From: Methylorubrum extorquens
GTDB taxonomy: Bacteria; Pseudomonadota; Alphaproteobacteria; Rhizobiales; Beijerinckiaceae
NCBI RefSeq assembly: GCF_024169925.1
Contig: NZ_JALJXF010000001.1
Coordinates: 206,001 to 270,000, forward strand
Direction of reading: 5' to 3'
Length of the DNA stretch: 64,000 nt
Shown here in pieces: positions 55,711 to 64,000 of the stretch (positions are counted from its first letter, which is position 1; the number at the start of each line of letters is the position of its first letter). The notes under the pieces were generated by a model that saw nothing but the letters and a program-made list of their open reading frames with translations, was not told the origin of the DNA and made no database searches. A program made the translations under genes and the position numbers.

Positions 55711-56703
55711 TCAGCGCCCGCGCAGGATCGCGTTCATGCTCGCGGGGTCGAGCGGTCCGTCGGCGGGCGGGGCGGCGGCGGGGTTGGCGGAAGGCGCCGC
55801 GCTCGCTTTGGGAGGTGTGTCTCCGGCGGGTGAGGCGGCGGCGACCGGGCGGCCCTGGCCGGCGGCGATCTCGGCGAGGATCGGGCTGCGCCCGAGAATC
55901 GCCGAGAGCCGCGTCGCCTTGTTGAAGCTCGACGGGTCCTTCGGGTCGAGGCCGCCCTCCTTGTGCAGGGCGATGCCGGCGACGGAGGCGTCGAACATCA
56001 GCGAGCCGGAGGAGCCGCCGAGCGTGTCGCAGCGGTGGCGCAGGTCCGGCCCCTCGGCCTGATCCTTCATCGCGAAGCAGCGGAAGCGGCTCATCACCTT
56101 GGGCCGCCCGAGGGGATGGTGGATCACCAGCATCGAGCGGTTGCCCGCCACCGCCGCGCCCGAGAGCCGGACGGTGCCGTAGGTGGCACTCGGATTTCCG
56201 GCCACACGGGCCAGCGCGTAGTCGAGTCGGGCATCGTGCTCGACGGGTTTCGGGTCGATCTCGAAGCGGCGCGATCCCTTCCCGTCCAGCGTCAGAAAAT
56301 CCATCAGGATCGATGCCTTGACCGGGGTCAGGTCGCCCGATTGCGGCAGGCAATGGTGGTTGGTCAGCACGTAATCGCCGGGCAGTAGCGCCCCGGTGCA
56401 GGAGGCGCCGACCTGCTGGCCGGTGCGGGTGTTGCGCAGGACGATGTCGACGCGGCCGATCGGCCGGGCCAGCCCGGCGAGCCCGTCCTTCGGGTCGAGT
56501 TCGCTGATCGGCTCGAAGGCGCCCTTGTTCTGATCGACATAGGCCGCCGCGTCGCCGGTCGTCTGGCGAAGCGGAAGCTGCGCCCGGCCGTAATCGGCGG
56601 GGTCGAAGCCGACGCTTTGCGCCCCTGCGGGGCCGGCTGTGCAGAGGGCGAGCAGCAGGGCGGGGACCGGGATGGCCCGGCATCTCCGGCGAATCGGGGT
56701 CAT
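55711..56703 (-). CDS. Exported trypsin-like serine protease
   Basis: The 330-residue protein has a signal peptide (IPVPALLLALCTAGPAGAQ) and a chymotrypsin-fold protease domain. The catalytic triad is visible: His117 in LTNHHC, Asp161 in RLDYALARV and Ser232 in GGSSGS (Ser in place of the usual Asp of GDSG, as in V8-like enzymes). A disordered Ala/Pro tail follows. GAGGAGGGAG precedes the ATG. It probably acts in the periplasm or outside; a regulatory or processing role for its neighbours is an inference. Confidence 0.87.
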   Translation of the reverse strand: MTPIRRRCRAIPVPALLLALCTAGPAGAQSVGFDPADYGRAQLPLRQTTGDAAAYVDQNKGAFEPISELDPKDGLAGLARPIGRVDIVLRNTRTGQQVGASCTGALLPGDYVLTNHHCLPQSGDLTPVKASILMDFLTLDGKGSRRFEIDPKPVEHDARLDYALARVAGNPSATYGTVRLSGAAVAGNRSMLVIHHPLGRPKVMSRFRCFAMKDQAEGPDLRHRCDTLGGSSGSLMFDASVAGIALHKEGGLDPKDPSSFNKATRLSAILGRSPILAEIAAGQGRPVAAASPAGDTPPKASAAPSANPAAAPPADGPLDPASMNAILRGR

Positions 56704-56739
56704 CGTCTCCCTCCTCTGCGTCAGCATCTCAAAGCCCTG

Positions 56740-56801
56740 TCCCGAAAGGTGGCCACCGGCTTTCGGAGAAAGCCGATGCAAGGACAAAGGCCGCGAGCAT
56801 C
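56740..56801 (+). repeat. Degenerate copy of family 2 repeat
   Basis: TCCCGAAAGGTGGCCACCGG and TTTCGGAGAAAGCCGATGC correspond to the left palindrome of the unit at 40091-40140. The second hairpin is not kept, though GAGCATCATCGGG is a relic. It lies upstream of the trypsin-like gene. Confidence 0.6.
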
Positions 56802-56820
56802 ATCGGGTGTGGCTCCGCCA

Positions 56821-57996
56821 TCAGCGCGTCAGCGCGTGGACGATCCGGCCGCCGGGCAGGGCGGTGCCCGGCTCCGGTTGAGCCTGGACCGCGTAGACGA
56901 GGTTCTGCCGGCCGCCTTCGCGCAGGAAGTAGCCTTGCGCTCCGTCCGCCAGTCGCACCGGGGGTAGGGCGGCAGCGCGCAGCTCCGGCCCGACTGCGAG
57001 CCGCAGCCCCGGTGCCGCCGCGATGGCGAGCCCGCACAGCTCCGGCACGAGCCGGGTCGCGGTGAGGCGGTCGCCGCTCTCCGGCGCGATGGGGCGGCGC
57101 TCGGGCTGCTCGGCGCCGAAGGCCACGCGGCGGCAGGACGAGCCCGGCGGCGCCCGCAATTCCTCGACGCGGATCGCGGCCGGCGTCTCGGTCGGAGGAG
57201 GGGAGGGCGGGGCGATCTCAGCCATGAGTGCGGGCATGGCCACGGGATCGGCCGAAGTAGCTCCGGCCGCCGGGTCAGCCGCACCGACAACGGGAGCCTG
57301 CCGGGCTCCGAGAGCGATGAACCCTCCGAGCGCGACGAGGCCGACAATCGCCGCGGCGCCTGCCGGAAGGGCGAGGCGGAGGACGCGCGGCCGCGGCTCC
57401 GGTGCGTTCGACGGGTTTGGCCGGGTCAGCGTCTCCACGGCCGCCGGAACATCGCGAGCCGGCAGGATGCGGGGCGCCTCGGCACGTTCGAGGGCGCGGA
57501 AGGCCGCCTCGGCCGGCTCCCGCTCCGGACCCTCCGGCAGCAGAACCGCGAGCGGCACGTCCGGCGCCTCGGCGAGCAGGGCATGGGAGCGCTCGATCTT
57601 GTCGAGGAGCGCGTAGTCGCCGGGCAGCACGGCGAGGTCGAGATCGACCGCGCCGGTGGCCCACAGGATCAGGTCGGCCTGCGCCGGCTCCGCGACGAAG
57701 CGGTGGCCGCGGGCGGCCAGGCCATGGGCGAGACAGACCGGCACCTCCCACGAGCGGCCGGCATCGAACGAGCCCGACAGGCGCAGTTCGTGCGGTCCGC
57801 CGGCATCGCCGCCGAGCCGGGCGACGGGACCGCCCGGTGCGCAGAGCCGGGCATAATCCGCCGACCAGGGCAGGGGGCGGTAATCGCCGTCGGCGAAGGC
57901 GGCGGGTGCCGGCAGGCCGGGTCGCGGGCTCAGAGACCGCAGGCGGAGCGGCCCCAGGGTCGTCGGGATGATGACGAGGATCGCGAGCCCAGTCAT
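56821..57996 (-). CDS. One-TM protein of unknown function
   Basis: The 391-residue protein has a hydrophobic N-terminus and one strong membrane helix at about 215-235 (PAGAAAIVGLVALGGFIALG). The first 200 residues include GSFDAGRSWEVPVCLAHGLA and ADLILWATGAVDLDLAVLPG; the part after the helix is a Pro-rich stretch followed by a globular domain with several cysteines. No family is recognised. ATG 57996 lies 35 bp from the upstream stop. Confidence 0.65.
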   Translation of the reverse strand: MTGLAILVIIPTTLGPLRLRSLSPRPGLPAPAAFADGDYRPLPWSADYARLCAPGGPVARLGGDAGGPHELRLSGSFDAGRSWEVPVCLAHGLAARGHRFVAEPAQADLILWATGAVDLDLAVLPGDYALLDKIERSHALLAEAPDVPLAVLLPEGPEREPAEAAFRALERAEAPRILPARDVPAAVETLTRPNPSNAPEPRPRVLRLALPAGAAAIVGLVALGGFIALGARQAPVVGAADPAAGATSADPVAMPALMAEIAPPSPPPTETPAAIRVEELRAPPGSSCRRVAFGAEQPERRPIAPESGDRLTATRLVPELCGLAIAAAPGLRLAVGPELRAAALPPVRLADGAQGYFLREGGRQNLVYAVQAQPEPGTALPGGRIVHALTR

Positions 57997-58030
57997 GCGG
58001 CTGCGATCCGCCGGGGCGCGGCCCGCTTCC

Positions 58031-58534
58031 TCACAACAGGAACACCGCGCAGGCCGGGTCGCGCAGCATGCGGCCGAGCCGGTCGGCTTCCGGCACCGAC
58101 GGGTCGAGGGCGAGCAGGATCGCGCCATCGACCGGCGTGCCGAGATCGAGCCGCACCGCCTCGTCGTCGAGCCACGCCTCGATCCGTCGCGGCATTCCCT
58201 GCTCCGGTCCGCGCAGGATCAGGAGCGGCGGCGTGCCCTCCAGAATTTCCAGCTCGAACGGGCTGATCCGGCGCCGCGTCAGTGCCCCGTCCGAGGCCGC
58301 CGCGGCGAGGGGCGTGTAGGCCAGGGACTGCGCGCCGAGCAGGGTGCGGTAGCGGCGTGCAGTCTCCGGATCGGAGCGGATCGCCCGGACGACCACGAGA
58401 TCGACGGGGCCGCCGGGCTCTCGGTTGGCATAGGCCCAAAGGGCGGCGTGGCTTAGCCGGACAACCGGAGCCTGCGCCCGCATCAGGGCGCGGGCGGCAT
58501 GGATTTCTGCGAGCAGCCGGGCTTCGTCGCTCAC
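58031..58534 (-). CDS. Unknown protein coupled to upstream gene
   Basis: The 167-residue protein is cytoplasmic by composition and has no recognised domain. It starts MSDEARLLAEIHAARALMRA and has an ordered C-terminal half (RRIEAWLDDEAVRLDLGTP). Its GTG (58532-58534) overlaps the TGA of the upstream 463-residue gene as GTGA, so both are probably made in equal amounts and interact. Confidence 0.65.
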   Translation of the reverse strand: MSDEARLLAEIHAARALMRAQAPVVRLSHAALWAYANREPGGPVDLVVVRAIRSDPETARRYRTLLGAQSLAYTPLAAAASDGALTRRRISPFELEILEGTPPLLILRGPEQGMPRRIEAWLDDEAVRLDLGTPVDGAILLALDPSVPEADRLGRMLRDPACAVFLL

Positions 58535-59922
58535 GCGGCCGCCTCCCCGGCATAGGCCGCTGCGAAGGCGGCCGCGAAAACGGATCGGTCCGCCGCGAAG
58601 GCCACGTCCAGCGAGCGCTGCCGGGCCAGCGCCGCGAGCGCCCGTTCGAGCCGGTCGGCTTCTTCGGTGAGGCGCAGGAGCGCGGCTTGCGCAGCGGCAA
58701 AGCCCGCGGTGAGGGCGGCGCGGTCCTCGAAGCCGGCCCGGCGCACCCGGCGCAGATCCGCTTCGGCGGCCTCCAGCGCGGCCCGCACCTCCGGGGTGAG
58801 GCCGTCGCGCTCGGCGATGCGCAGGGCCGCCGCGATGCGCAGCATCCGAGCGAGATGCGCCGCGAGCGCGCCGGCCCGCTCCTGCAAAGCCGCGTAGCTC
58901 TCGGCCTCGGCGCAGCTCGCCCGCTCGGCGACCTCGGCCCCACCGCCGCCCCGGCGCAGGCGGTTGGCGATGCCCGATTGCACCCGGCCGAAGCTCGCTG
59001 CCCTCAACGTCGTCAGCGGGCGGGTGCGGTGGAACGGCTCCAGGCGCAGGAAGTCGGCGAGATCCTCGCGCTCGGCCCCGGTGAGGATCTTCGGGCCCTC
59101 CGGCCAGTCGGCGAGCAAGGCCGCCAGGGTCTCGGCCGGCTCGGCGGCGGCGAGATCGCCGAGCGCGGCGTCGAGCCGCTCCTCCCAGCCCGCATGCGCG
59201 TCGAGGGAGACGGGGGCTGACAGCCCGTCCAGACCGCCGACCAGATGCGCGCCCGCCTCGAAGGTCACGAAATGCTCGGCGATGGTGCGGAAGCCCGGCC
59301 GCTCGCCCGCTTCCATCTCGGTGCGCCAGAAGGCGAGGATGTCGTCGTCGCCGAAATCCTTGCGGCCCTCGAGGAAGCCGAGGATCGCGCGGAAGCGGCG
59401 CTCCAGCGGCGCCAGCGGCAGGTGGGCGTTGCGGTAGGCCGCGAGATGGCGGGCGAGGCGCTTCGCCAGAAAAGCCGCGCCCTCCGCATCGGAGGCGGCG
59501 GCGAGGTCGTCGATCCAGCCCGTGACGGCGGAAAACTGCGCCAGATCCTCGGCCGTCAGCACGAACTCGGCCAAAGCGAGCAGCCGCGCGAGGCCGGCCC
59601 AGCTCGTGCGCCACGCCTCGCCGAAGACCGGGCCGCGGGCGTCCGCCGGGATGGTTTCCGAGAAGCGCGCCGACACCGCCGTGCCAGTGGCGAGGCCGGG
59701 ATCGAGCGCCAGGGTGACGAGGTCGCGCCCGTTCCGTGCAGCCGTTGCCTGGGCCAGGGCGGCCAGCGCGTGGGCGAGATCCCAGAGCGGCTTGTCGCGG
59801 TTCGGTCGCACGGCGCCGGTGACGACCCGGGCGAGCCAGGCACGGTCCTCGCGGGAGAGGTCGCGGCCGTCGCAGACGGCGGCCAGGTCGGCTGCGCAGC
59901 GCTCGTCGTATCCGCCGGTCAT
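58531..59922 (-). CDS. Unknown helical protein of 463 residues
   Basis: This large protein has no signal peptide or membrane segment. It is alpha-helical and Ala/Leu/Arg-rich, with a long coiled-coil-like C-terminal third (RIAERDGLTPEVRAALEAAE to RLTEEADRLERALAALAR). I recognise no domain. ATG 59922 is preferred to the longer reading from 60060. It may be the cytoplasmic partner of the one-TM protein downstream. Confidence 0.65.
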   Translation of the reverse strand: MTGGYDERCAADLAAVCDGRDLSREDRAWLARVVTGAVRPNRDKPLWDLAHALAALAQATAARNGRDLVTLALDPGLATGTAVSARFSETIPADARGPVFGEAWRTSWAGLARLLALAEFVLTAEDLAQFSAVTGWIDDLAAASDAEGAAFLAKRLARHLAAYRNAHLPLAPLERRFRAILGFLEGRKDFGDDDILAFWRTEMEAGERPGFRTIAEHFVTFEAGAHLVGGLDGLSAPVSLDAHAGWEERLDAALGDLAAAEPAETLAALLADWPEGPKILTGAEREDLADFLRLEPFHRTRPLTTLRAASFGRVQSGIANRLRRGGGGAEVAERASCAEAESYAALQERAGALAAHLARMLRIAAALRIAERDGLTPEVRAALEAAEADLRRVRRAGFEDRAALTAGFAAAQAALLRLTEEADRLERALAALARQRSLDVAFAADRSVFAAAFAAAYAGEAAA

Positions 59923-60145
59923 GCGCCTCCTCGGAGCACCGGCGCGGGCCGGCGGCTGCCGGCGTCCGGGCCGATGCGCTCGCGCGGCTTCCGCCACGCC
60001 CCTGCGCGCGCCACGATGACGCGGCGCGCATCGCGGTATCGATACCCCGAGCCCGAACATCCGTCACCCTCCCGCACCGCTCGGGGCGGCGCTTCCCTCA
60101 TGGCACGGGCACTCATGGGACGGGCAGAGCGGAATCGGCAGGTGC

Positions 60146-60517
60146 TCAGGTGAGCAGGAAGACGAGGCTCGCGGCGATGACCAGAAACGTGAGCCAGATC
60201 AGGACAGGGCGCCGGCTCGCCGAGAACACGCGCAGGATCATGGTGAGCATCACCTGCGCGATCAGCAGGAGGCGCAGCAACCCCGTGAAGGTCCGCGCCG
60301 TGTGCGACCACGTGCGGTACTCGGGGAGGTAGCGCGCTTCCTCGCTCAGCGCGCCGGCCGCGGCGAGCGCGACGGTCAGAGCCGCCACGATCCCGAGCCG
60401 CCACCACGGGACGGTCTCTCCGACGGCCCGACGGCCCGGCGGCGCCAGAGGGCGGCGACCTCGCTCGCGTAGAAGCTGAGGACCGGTGTCACCGGCGCCG
60501 CCGCCACGATGAGTCAC
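60146..60517 (-). CDS. Small membrane protein with three helices
   Basis: The 123-residue protein has helices at about 41-58 (LGIVAALTVALAAAGAL), 76-97 (FTGLLRLLLIAQVMLTMILR) and 104-122. The N-terminal 35 residues are arginine-rich. Its GTG start (60515-60517) overlaps the previous stop codon (GTGA). Function is unknown. Confidence 0.65.
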   Translation of the reverse strand: MTHRGGGAGDTGPQLLRERGRRPLAPPGRRAVGETVPWWRLGIVAALTVALAAAGALSEEARYLPEYRTWSHTARTFTGLLRLLLIAQVMLTMILRVFSASRRPVLIWLTFLVIAASLVFLLT

Positions 60518-60666
60518 CGGACGGAGGCCAGCCTCGCGGCAAGAGCGGGGCCGCGCGCCAGCCGGACGACCCAGACGAGATGCGCGATGAGCACCCCCGT
60601 GAGCAGCGCGAGGGACATGGTGAGGAGCCAGAGCGCGGCGCCGAGGGCCGCGTCGTTGATGAACAT
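60514..60666 (-). CDS. Very small membrane protein (50 residues)
   Basis: One membrane helix (ALWLLTMSLALLTGVLIAHL) followed by a basic tail. It starts at ATG 60666, 35 bp after the exported 161-residue gene, and overlaps the next gene by 4 bp. Short size and operon position suggest an accessory subunit. Confidence 0.6.
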   Translation of the reverse strand: MFINDAALGAALWLLTMSLALLTGVLIAHLVWVVRLARGPALAARLASVR

Positions 60667-60701
60667 GGTGCGGGCGGCTCCGGGACTGGGAGCGCCCGCC
60701 G

Positions 60702-61187
60702 CTAATTCGGCAGGATGTCGGCCGCGCGGGCGGTGGCGATCATCGCCTCGTGCATCGTCTTTAGGGCGGCGGCGACATCGGGCGCGAGCACGCCCGAGAA
60801 ATTGAAGAAGGCTTGGTGCGCCGAGCCGTTCAGCATCTCCGCCTTGAAGATGCGCACGACGATGATCCACCCGTGCGCCTCCGGTAGCGCGGCCCGTATC
60901 TCGGCCGCCCCGGCCGCATCCAGGGAGAAGCGGTCGAAGTCCCGGCGCTCGTCGGACTTGAAGAACAGGTCGGGCATGCGCAGCGGCACCGCCCGGTTCT
61001 CCAGCGCCTTGGTCATCGGGTAATGCCGAAGGGCTTCGAGGTCGCAGCTCAGGGCCGGTGTGCAGACGGTGAGGAGGCAGGCCATCGCCAGCCCGAGCCA
61101 CCGTCCCGAAAGGCGACCGCCGACACGTCGAAGACGGTGAGGCGGCAGTCCTGCTCTATGCCGTAGCGCCTTCGCCTTGACCGCCAT
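60702..61187 (-). CDS. Exported protein of unknown function
   Basis: The 161-residue product has a hydrophobic leader (WLGLAMACLLTVCTPALSC) after an arginine-rich n-region. The mature part (about 115 residues) contains PLRMPDLFFKSDERRDFDRF and GWIIVVRIFKAEMLNGSAHQ and looks like an ordered domain. A lipoprotein-like Cys follows TPALS, so it may be lipidated. The start could also be ATG 61085, which would cut most of the leader. Family unknown. Confidence 0.6.
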   Translation of the reverse strand: MAVKAKALRHRAGLPPHRLRRVGGRLSGRWLGLAMACLLTVCTPALSCDLEALRHYPMTKALENRAVPLRMPDLFFKSDERRDFDRFSLDAAGAAEIRAALPEAHGWIIVVRIFKAEMLNGSAHQAFFNFSGVLAPDVAAALKTMHEAMIATARAADILPN

Positions 61188-61223
61188 GCCGGTCCTCGTC
61201 TCCCGCCGCTGCCCGAAGCCGCA

Positions 61224-62555
61224 TCACCGCACCACGATCCGCGCGGTGGCCTCGGTCACGCCGGGCGTCGCGCGGATCTTGTCCAAGAGGTCGAGCACGT
61301 CGGGGGGCTGGAGCAGTTTCGCTTCGCCCTCCGCGCCCGGCGCCGCCGCGAGCCAGCGCTCGGCGAGTTCCGGCGGCAGGCCGCCCTCCACGCCGAAACA
61401 AGCGAACAGGTTCTCGAACGGCTCTCCCGCCACGATCTCGTCGAGGCCGTAGCCGCGCGGGTAGCGCTTCGCCTCGCCGGGTTTGAGCGGCTCGGCCGAA
61501 GCGGCGTTGCCGCGCACCGGCAGGGCAACGAAGGCGGTCTCGTCGGGTGCGACCACCCAGCAATAGAGGTTCTGCCGGGCGCGGGTCTCGATGCGCATCT
61601 CCAGCCGCTGCCCGGCCGCGAACGGCGTGGCGGTAGCCGCGACTGTGAGGCGCCCGGCATCGGTGCGGGCGGTCGCCGCCAGATGGTCGAGGAAGGGTCG
61701 TGGGGTCGGATCGCAGCCGAGCCCCTCGATCCCGATGCGTCGCCGACCCGTCGGTGCGAGTACCGCGCCGTCGCGCTGGAACTCCAGCTCCATCCAGGAT
61801 TGCCGGCCCTGGTCGGTGAGGAAACGCCCGCGTGCGGTGATCGCGCCGGAGCAGGCGGTGCCGGGCAGGCGGCGGCGCACGTCGAGCCGCGCGCCCTTTA
61901 GGATGCGGTTGGCCGAGCGCGCCTCGGCGTCGAGGGCGATGACGAGGCGATCGGTGAGCGCCCCGGCGCAGGTCGAGTGGCCGCCCTCCGCCACGAAGGG
62001 ACAGACCTCGACGGTGCTCGCATTCGGCGCGGCGCCGGCAAAGGCCTTCACCGCGCCCTCCATCACCGCGTCGATGTCGGCGACGCCGGCCCCGACGCGG
62101 ATCGGCAGGATCACCGGTTCGCTCGTCGCCTTGCAGCCGGCGTTCCGGGTGATGGCCTGAAGGCGCAGGGCCGCGGTCTCGTCGGCCCGGCGCGGCTCCA
62201 CCAGGAACACGCTGGCATCGCCCGAGAAGGCCGCGCGGATCTGCGCCTCGGCCTCCGCCCCCGACAGGCCGGTGGTGCCCTCGCGCAGCGCCTTGATCCG
62301 CACGACGTCGGCGGCGGCGGCGAGCCGCACCCGGCCGGTGGCCTGGAGCCTGCTCTCGACCGCGAGGCGCATCTCTTCGGCCTGCTCGCGCGAGAGCGCC
62401 GTCTGGCCCGGCTCGACGCCGACCACCGCCAGCGTCAGGTCGGGCCGCCTGGCGCAGGCCGCCACCGCATCGAGGAACGGGCTGAGGGTGGCGGTGGTCG
62501 GATCGGCGCGGGTGGCCGTGGGGAGAAGTAGCAGGGCGGCGAGGAGGAGCCTCAT
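61224..62555 (-). CDS. Exported DUF4384-like protein
   Basis: The 443-residue protein has a signal peptide (MRLLLAALLLLPTATRA). Its C-terminal domain (about 315-410), with RLEMRIETRARQNLYCWVVA then DETAFVALPV, resembles DUF4384, a domain that often accompanies bacterial caspase-like proteases. The N-terminal half may be a related sensor-type domain (QAEEMRLAVESRLQATGRVR). Its ATG overlaps the stop of the caspase-like gene (ATGA at 62552-62555). Confidence 0.75.
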   Translation of the reverse strand: MRLLLAALLLLPTATRADPTTATLSPFLDAVAACARRPDLTLAVVGVEPGQTALSREQAEEMRLAVESRLQATGRVRLAAAADVVRIKALREGTTGLSGAEAEAQIRAAFSGDASVFLVEPRRADETAALRLQAITRNAGCKATSEPVILPIRVGAGVADIDAVMEGAVKAFAGAAPNASTVEVCPFVAEGGHSTCAGALTDRLVIALDAEARSANRILKGARLDVRRRLPGTACSGAITARGRFLTDQGRQSWMELEFQRDGAVLAPTGRRRIGIEGLGCDPTPRPFLDHLAATARTDAGRLTVAATATPFAAGQRLEMRIETRARQNLYCWVVAPDETAFVALPVRGNAASAEPLKPGEAKRYPRGYGLDEIVAGEPFENLFACFGVEGGLPPELAERWLAAAPGAEGEAKLLQPPDVLDLLDKIRATPGVTEATARIVVR

Positions 62556-64000
62556 TCCGCCTCGTTCGCCCTTGCGTACTGATCGAGGGCGCGGACGAAG
62601 ACCGGGTTGAAGCGGCCGTCGAGGGCGCCCGAGTAGTAATCCGCTTCCTTGACCGCGCGCTGCACGGTGCGGATCGTCTCCGGCTTCAGCTTCTGCGCCG
62701 CCGTGTCGGTGGCCGAGACCGAGGCCGCGCCGAGTTCGCCGCGCTTGAGCGCCCGCAGCACCATGTCGGCGGAGCGCGTGCCGGGGAAGTAGCGGCCGAA
62801 ACCGTTGTCGATCAGCGTCGCCATCGTCGCCATGGCGATGGGATCGCCCTTGTCGGCCGCCTGCCGGAACAGGTCGAAACCCTGGCGCAGATCCTTCGGG
62901 AAACCGTAGGCGCCGGTGGCGTAGTGCGGCACCAGCTTCGAGATCGAGGGCACGTCGCCGCCCGCCACCGCGCGCTTGTAGAGCGCGACCGCCTCCGCCT
63001 CGTTCTTGGGGATGCCGTTGCCGTATTCGAGCATCCGCGCGGCGTTGGCGAGCGCCACCACGTTGCCGCCGTCCCCGGCCTGCCGGTAGAGCCGGAACGC
63101 CTCGGCCTGCCCGCGCTTCACCCCCTGGCCGTTCTCGTAAAGCGCAGCGAGGTTGTTCATTGCCGAGATGCTGCCGGCCTTGGCTGCCCGGTCGTAGGCG
63201 GCGAACGCCTCCTTGTAGCGGTCGGCCCGGTCATAGGCGCGGCCGAGCTGGTAGCTGAGGCGGCGCAGTTGCGGATAGGCCGCCGCCGCCCCGCGGCAGG
63301 CCTCGATGGAAGCGGACGCTTCGATCCGCCCGAGCTTCATCCCCGGTACGCCGTTCGGCCGGTCGGGATCGTCGGTGCCGGCGGCGAGTTCGTCGCAGCG
63401 CTTCACACGCGGATCGGTGCTCGGATTGGCGCCGCCGAGATAGCCCTCCGCGAGGCTGCGGTAGGCGCAAGTCTCGCCGCAGGAATCGAGATAAGCCTGA
63501 TACTGCCGCTGGCCCCCGAACTTCGCCCAGTTCTCCTGGTCGATCGCTGCCGCGTCGCGCTTGCGGCCGGCGAGCAGCCGGTCCATCGCCTGCGGGCGAT
63601 AGGCACACGTTTCGCCGCAATTTCCAACATAGGCTTCGAACGCCTCGCGGGTGCCGAGGCTCTCGGCACGTCGCCAGGCCGCCTCGTCGCGGATCGCCGC
63701 GACGCCGCCGGCCACCCCTGCGACGGGGAGCGAGGCTTTCACCACGATCGGCGCGTCGTCGATCTCCGGTATCTGCTCCCGGCCCGAGGCGCGGCGCGCC
63801 GCCTCCTCGACCTCGCGTCGCAGGTAGCCCTTCAACTCCGGCCACTGGATCAGCCCATCGCCGTTGCCGGGTCCATCCCCCGCGTCGGCAAGCCCCGAGA
63901 CGCCCATCAGGAAGCGGCTCGTCAGCAGGCTGAGCTTGTTCGGCTCGTCCCAGTTCGCGGGCGTCGCGCCCGAGGTGGCCACAACGCGCACGATCCCGCT
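62552..64000 (-). CDS. Caspase-fold (C14) protease with Sel1 repeats, partial at right edge
   Basis: Only the C-terminal part is in the window; the start and catalytic dyad lie beyond 64000. The first residues seen (VVATSGATPANWDEPNKLS, then LLTSRFLMGVSGLADAGDG) match the end of a bacterial metacaspase domain, including an EF-like GNGDGLIQWPELKGYL. Two copies of CGETCAYR follow (63596-63619 and 63458-63481). Sel1 repeats cover about 62740-63260 (MNNLAALYENGQGVKRGQAE, ALYKRAVAGGDVP). The end (TIRTVQRAVKEADYYSGALD) resembles a peptidoglycan-binding module. It is coupled to the DUF4384-like gene. A periplasmic place is likely from the context. Confidence 0.8.
   Translation of the reverse strand, partial: SGIVRVVATSGATPANWDEPNKLSLLTSRFLMGVSGLADAGDGPGNGDGLIQWPELKGYLRREVEEAARRASGREQIPEIDDAPIVVKASLPVAGVAGGVAAIRDEAAWRRAESLGTREAFEAYVGNCGETCAYRPQAMDRLLAGRKRDAAAIDQENWAKFGGQRQYQAYLDSCGETCAYRSLAEGYLGGANPSTDPRVKRCDELAAGTDDPDRPNGVPGMKLGRIEASASIEACRGAAAAYPQLRRLSYQLGRAYDRADRYKEAFAAYDRAAKAGSISAMNNLAALYENGQGVKRGQAEAFRLYRQAGDGGNVVALANAARMLEYGNGIPKNEAEAVALYKRAVAGGDVPSISKLVPHYATGAYGFPKDLRQGFDLFRQAADKGDPIAMATMATLIDNGFGRYFPGTRSADMVLRALKRGELGAASVSATDTAAQKLKPETIRTVQRAVKEADYYSGALDGRFNPVFVRALDQYARANEAE

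Overview
The window is a GC-rich stretch of an alphaproteobacterial chromosome, most likely from the Hyphomicrobiales and probably a Methylobacterium/Methylorubrum-type organism. I infer this from gene content rather than from a database match: a glycine-riboswitch-controlled gcvTHP locus, ctrA divergent from fliI-fliJ, CcrM-type GANTC sites at ctrA, DUF3297, and alphaproteobacterial dispersed palindromic repeats. I saw no rRNA, tRNA, insertion sequence, integrase or CRISPR array.

Layout. 1-6123: tandem glycine riboswitch (cut by the left edge), gcvT, gcvH, gcvP and a bioA-type aminotransferase, all on +. 6348-6746: a one-domain response regulator converging on a minus-strand, translationally coupled operon (6721-13573) for a CDP-activated C-methylated deoxysugar (GT2, rfbF, rfbG, C-methyltransferase, rfbC-like epimerase, SDR reductase/epimerase). 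13796-17536: a MarR-like regulator, two overlapping small genes, a VanX-type dipeptidase, an SDR protein and fluC. 17725-21533: a three-subunit molybdenum hydroxylase resembling PaoABC. 21924-29162: an M20 peptidase, then four coupled genes for glycan synthesis. 29277-34420: a Tat-exported acetamidase/formamidase-like protein, NADP-malic enzyme (maeB), a hexapeptide acetyltransferase, DUF3297 and a small secreted protein. 34491-44290: cell cycle and motility, with ctrA divergent from fliI-fliJ, then a flippase-like membrane protein, a chemoreceptor and flhA. 44492-48338: small stress/envelope proteins and a KpsE/KpsT-type polysaccharide export pair. 48325-50640: tex.

From about 50789 to the right edge nearly everything is on the minus strand, and most products carry signal peptides, lipoboxes or membrane segments. 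Reading from the edge leftwards: a caspase-fold protease with Sel1 repeats and a peptidoglycan-binding-like tail, a DUF4384-like protein, several small membrane/exported proteins, two coupled unknown proteins, a one-TM protein, a trypsin-like serine protease, an OmpA-family protein, exported unknowns, and a short gene broken by a frameshift and a stop. Many start/stop codons overlap, so parts are clearly co-translated. This is the best candidate here for an undescribed system: an envelope-located, two-protease assembly.

The second notable theme is repeats. A palindromic element sits in frame inside two unrelated sugar-enzyme genes and is translated in both. A roughly 105-bp element at 21782 and 40091 (opposite orientations) has a long hairpin with a compensated base-pair change. 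A third family occurs at 1783, 23346 and 29229. All positions and translations were read by eye; family assignments rest on motifs.
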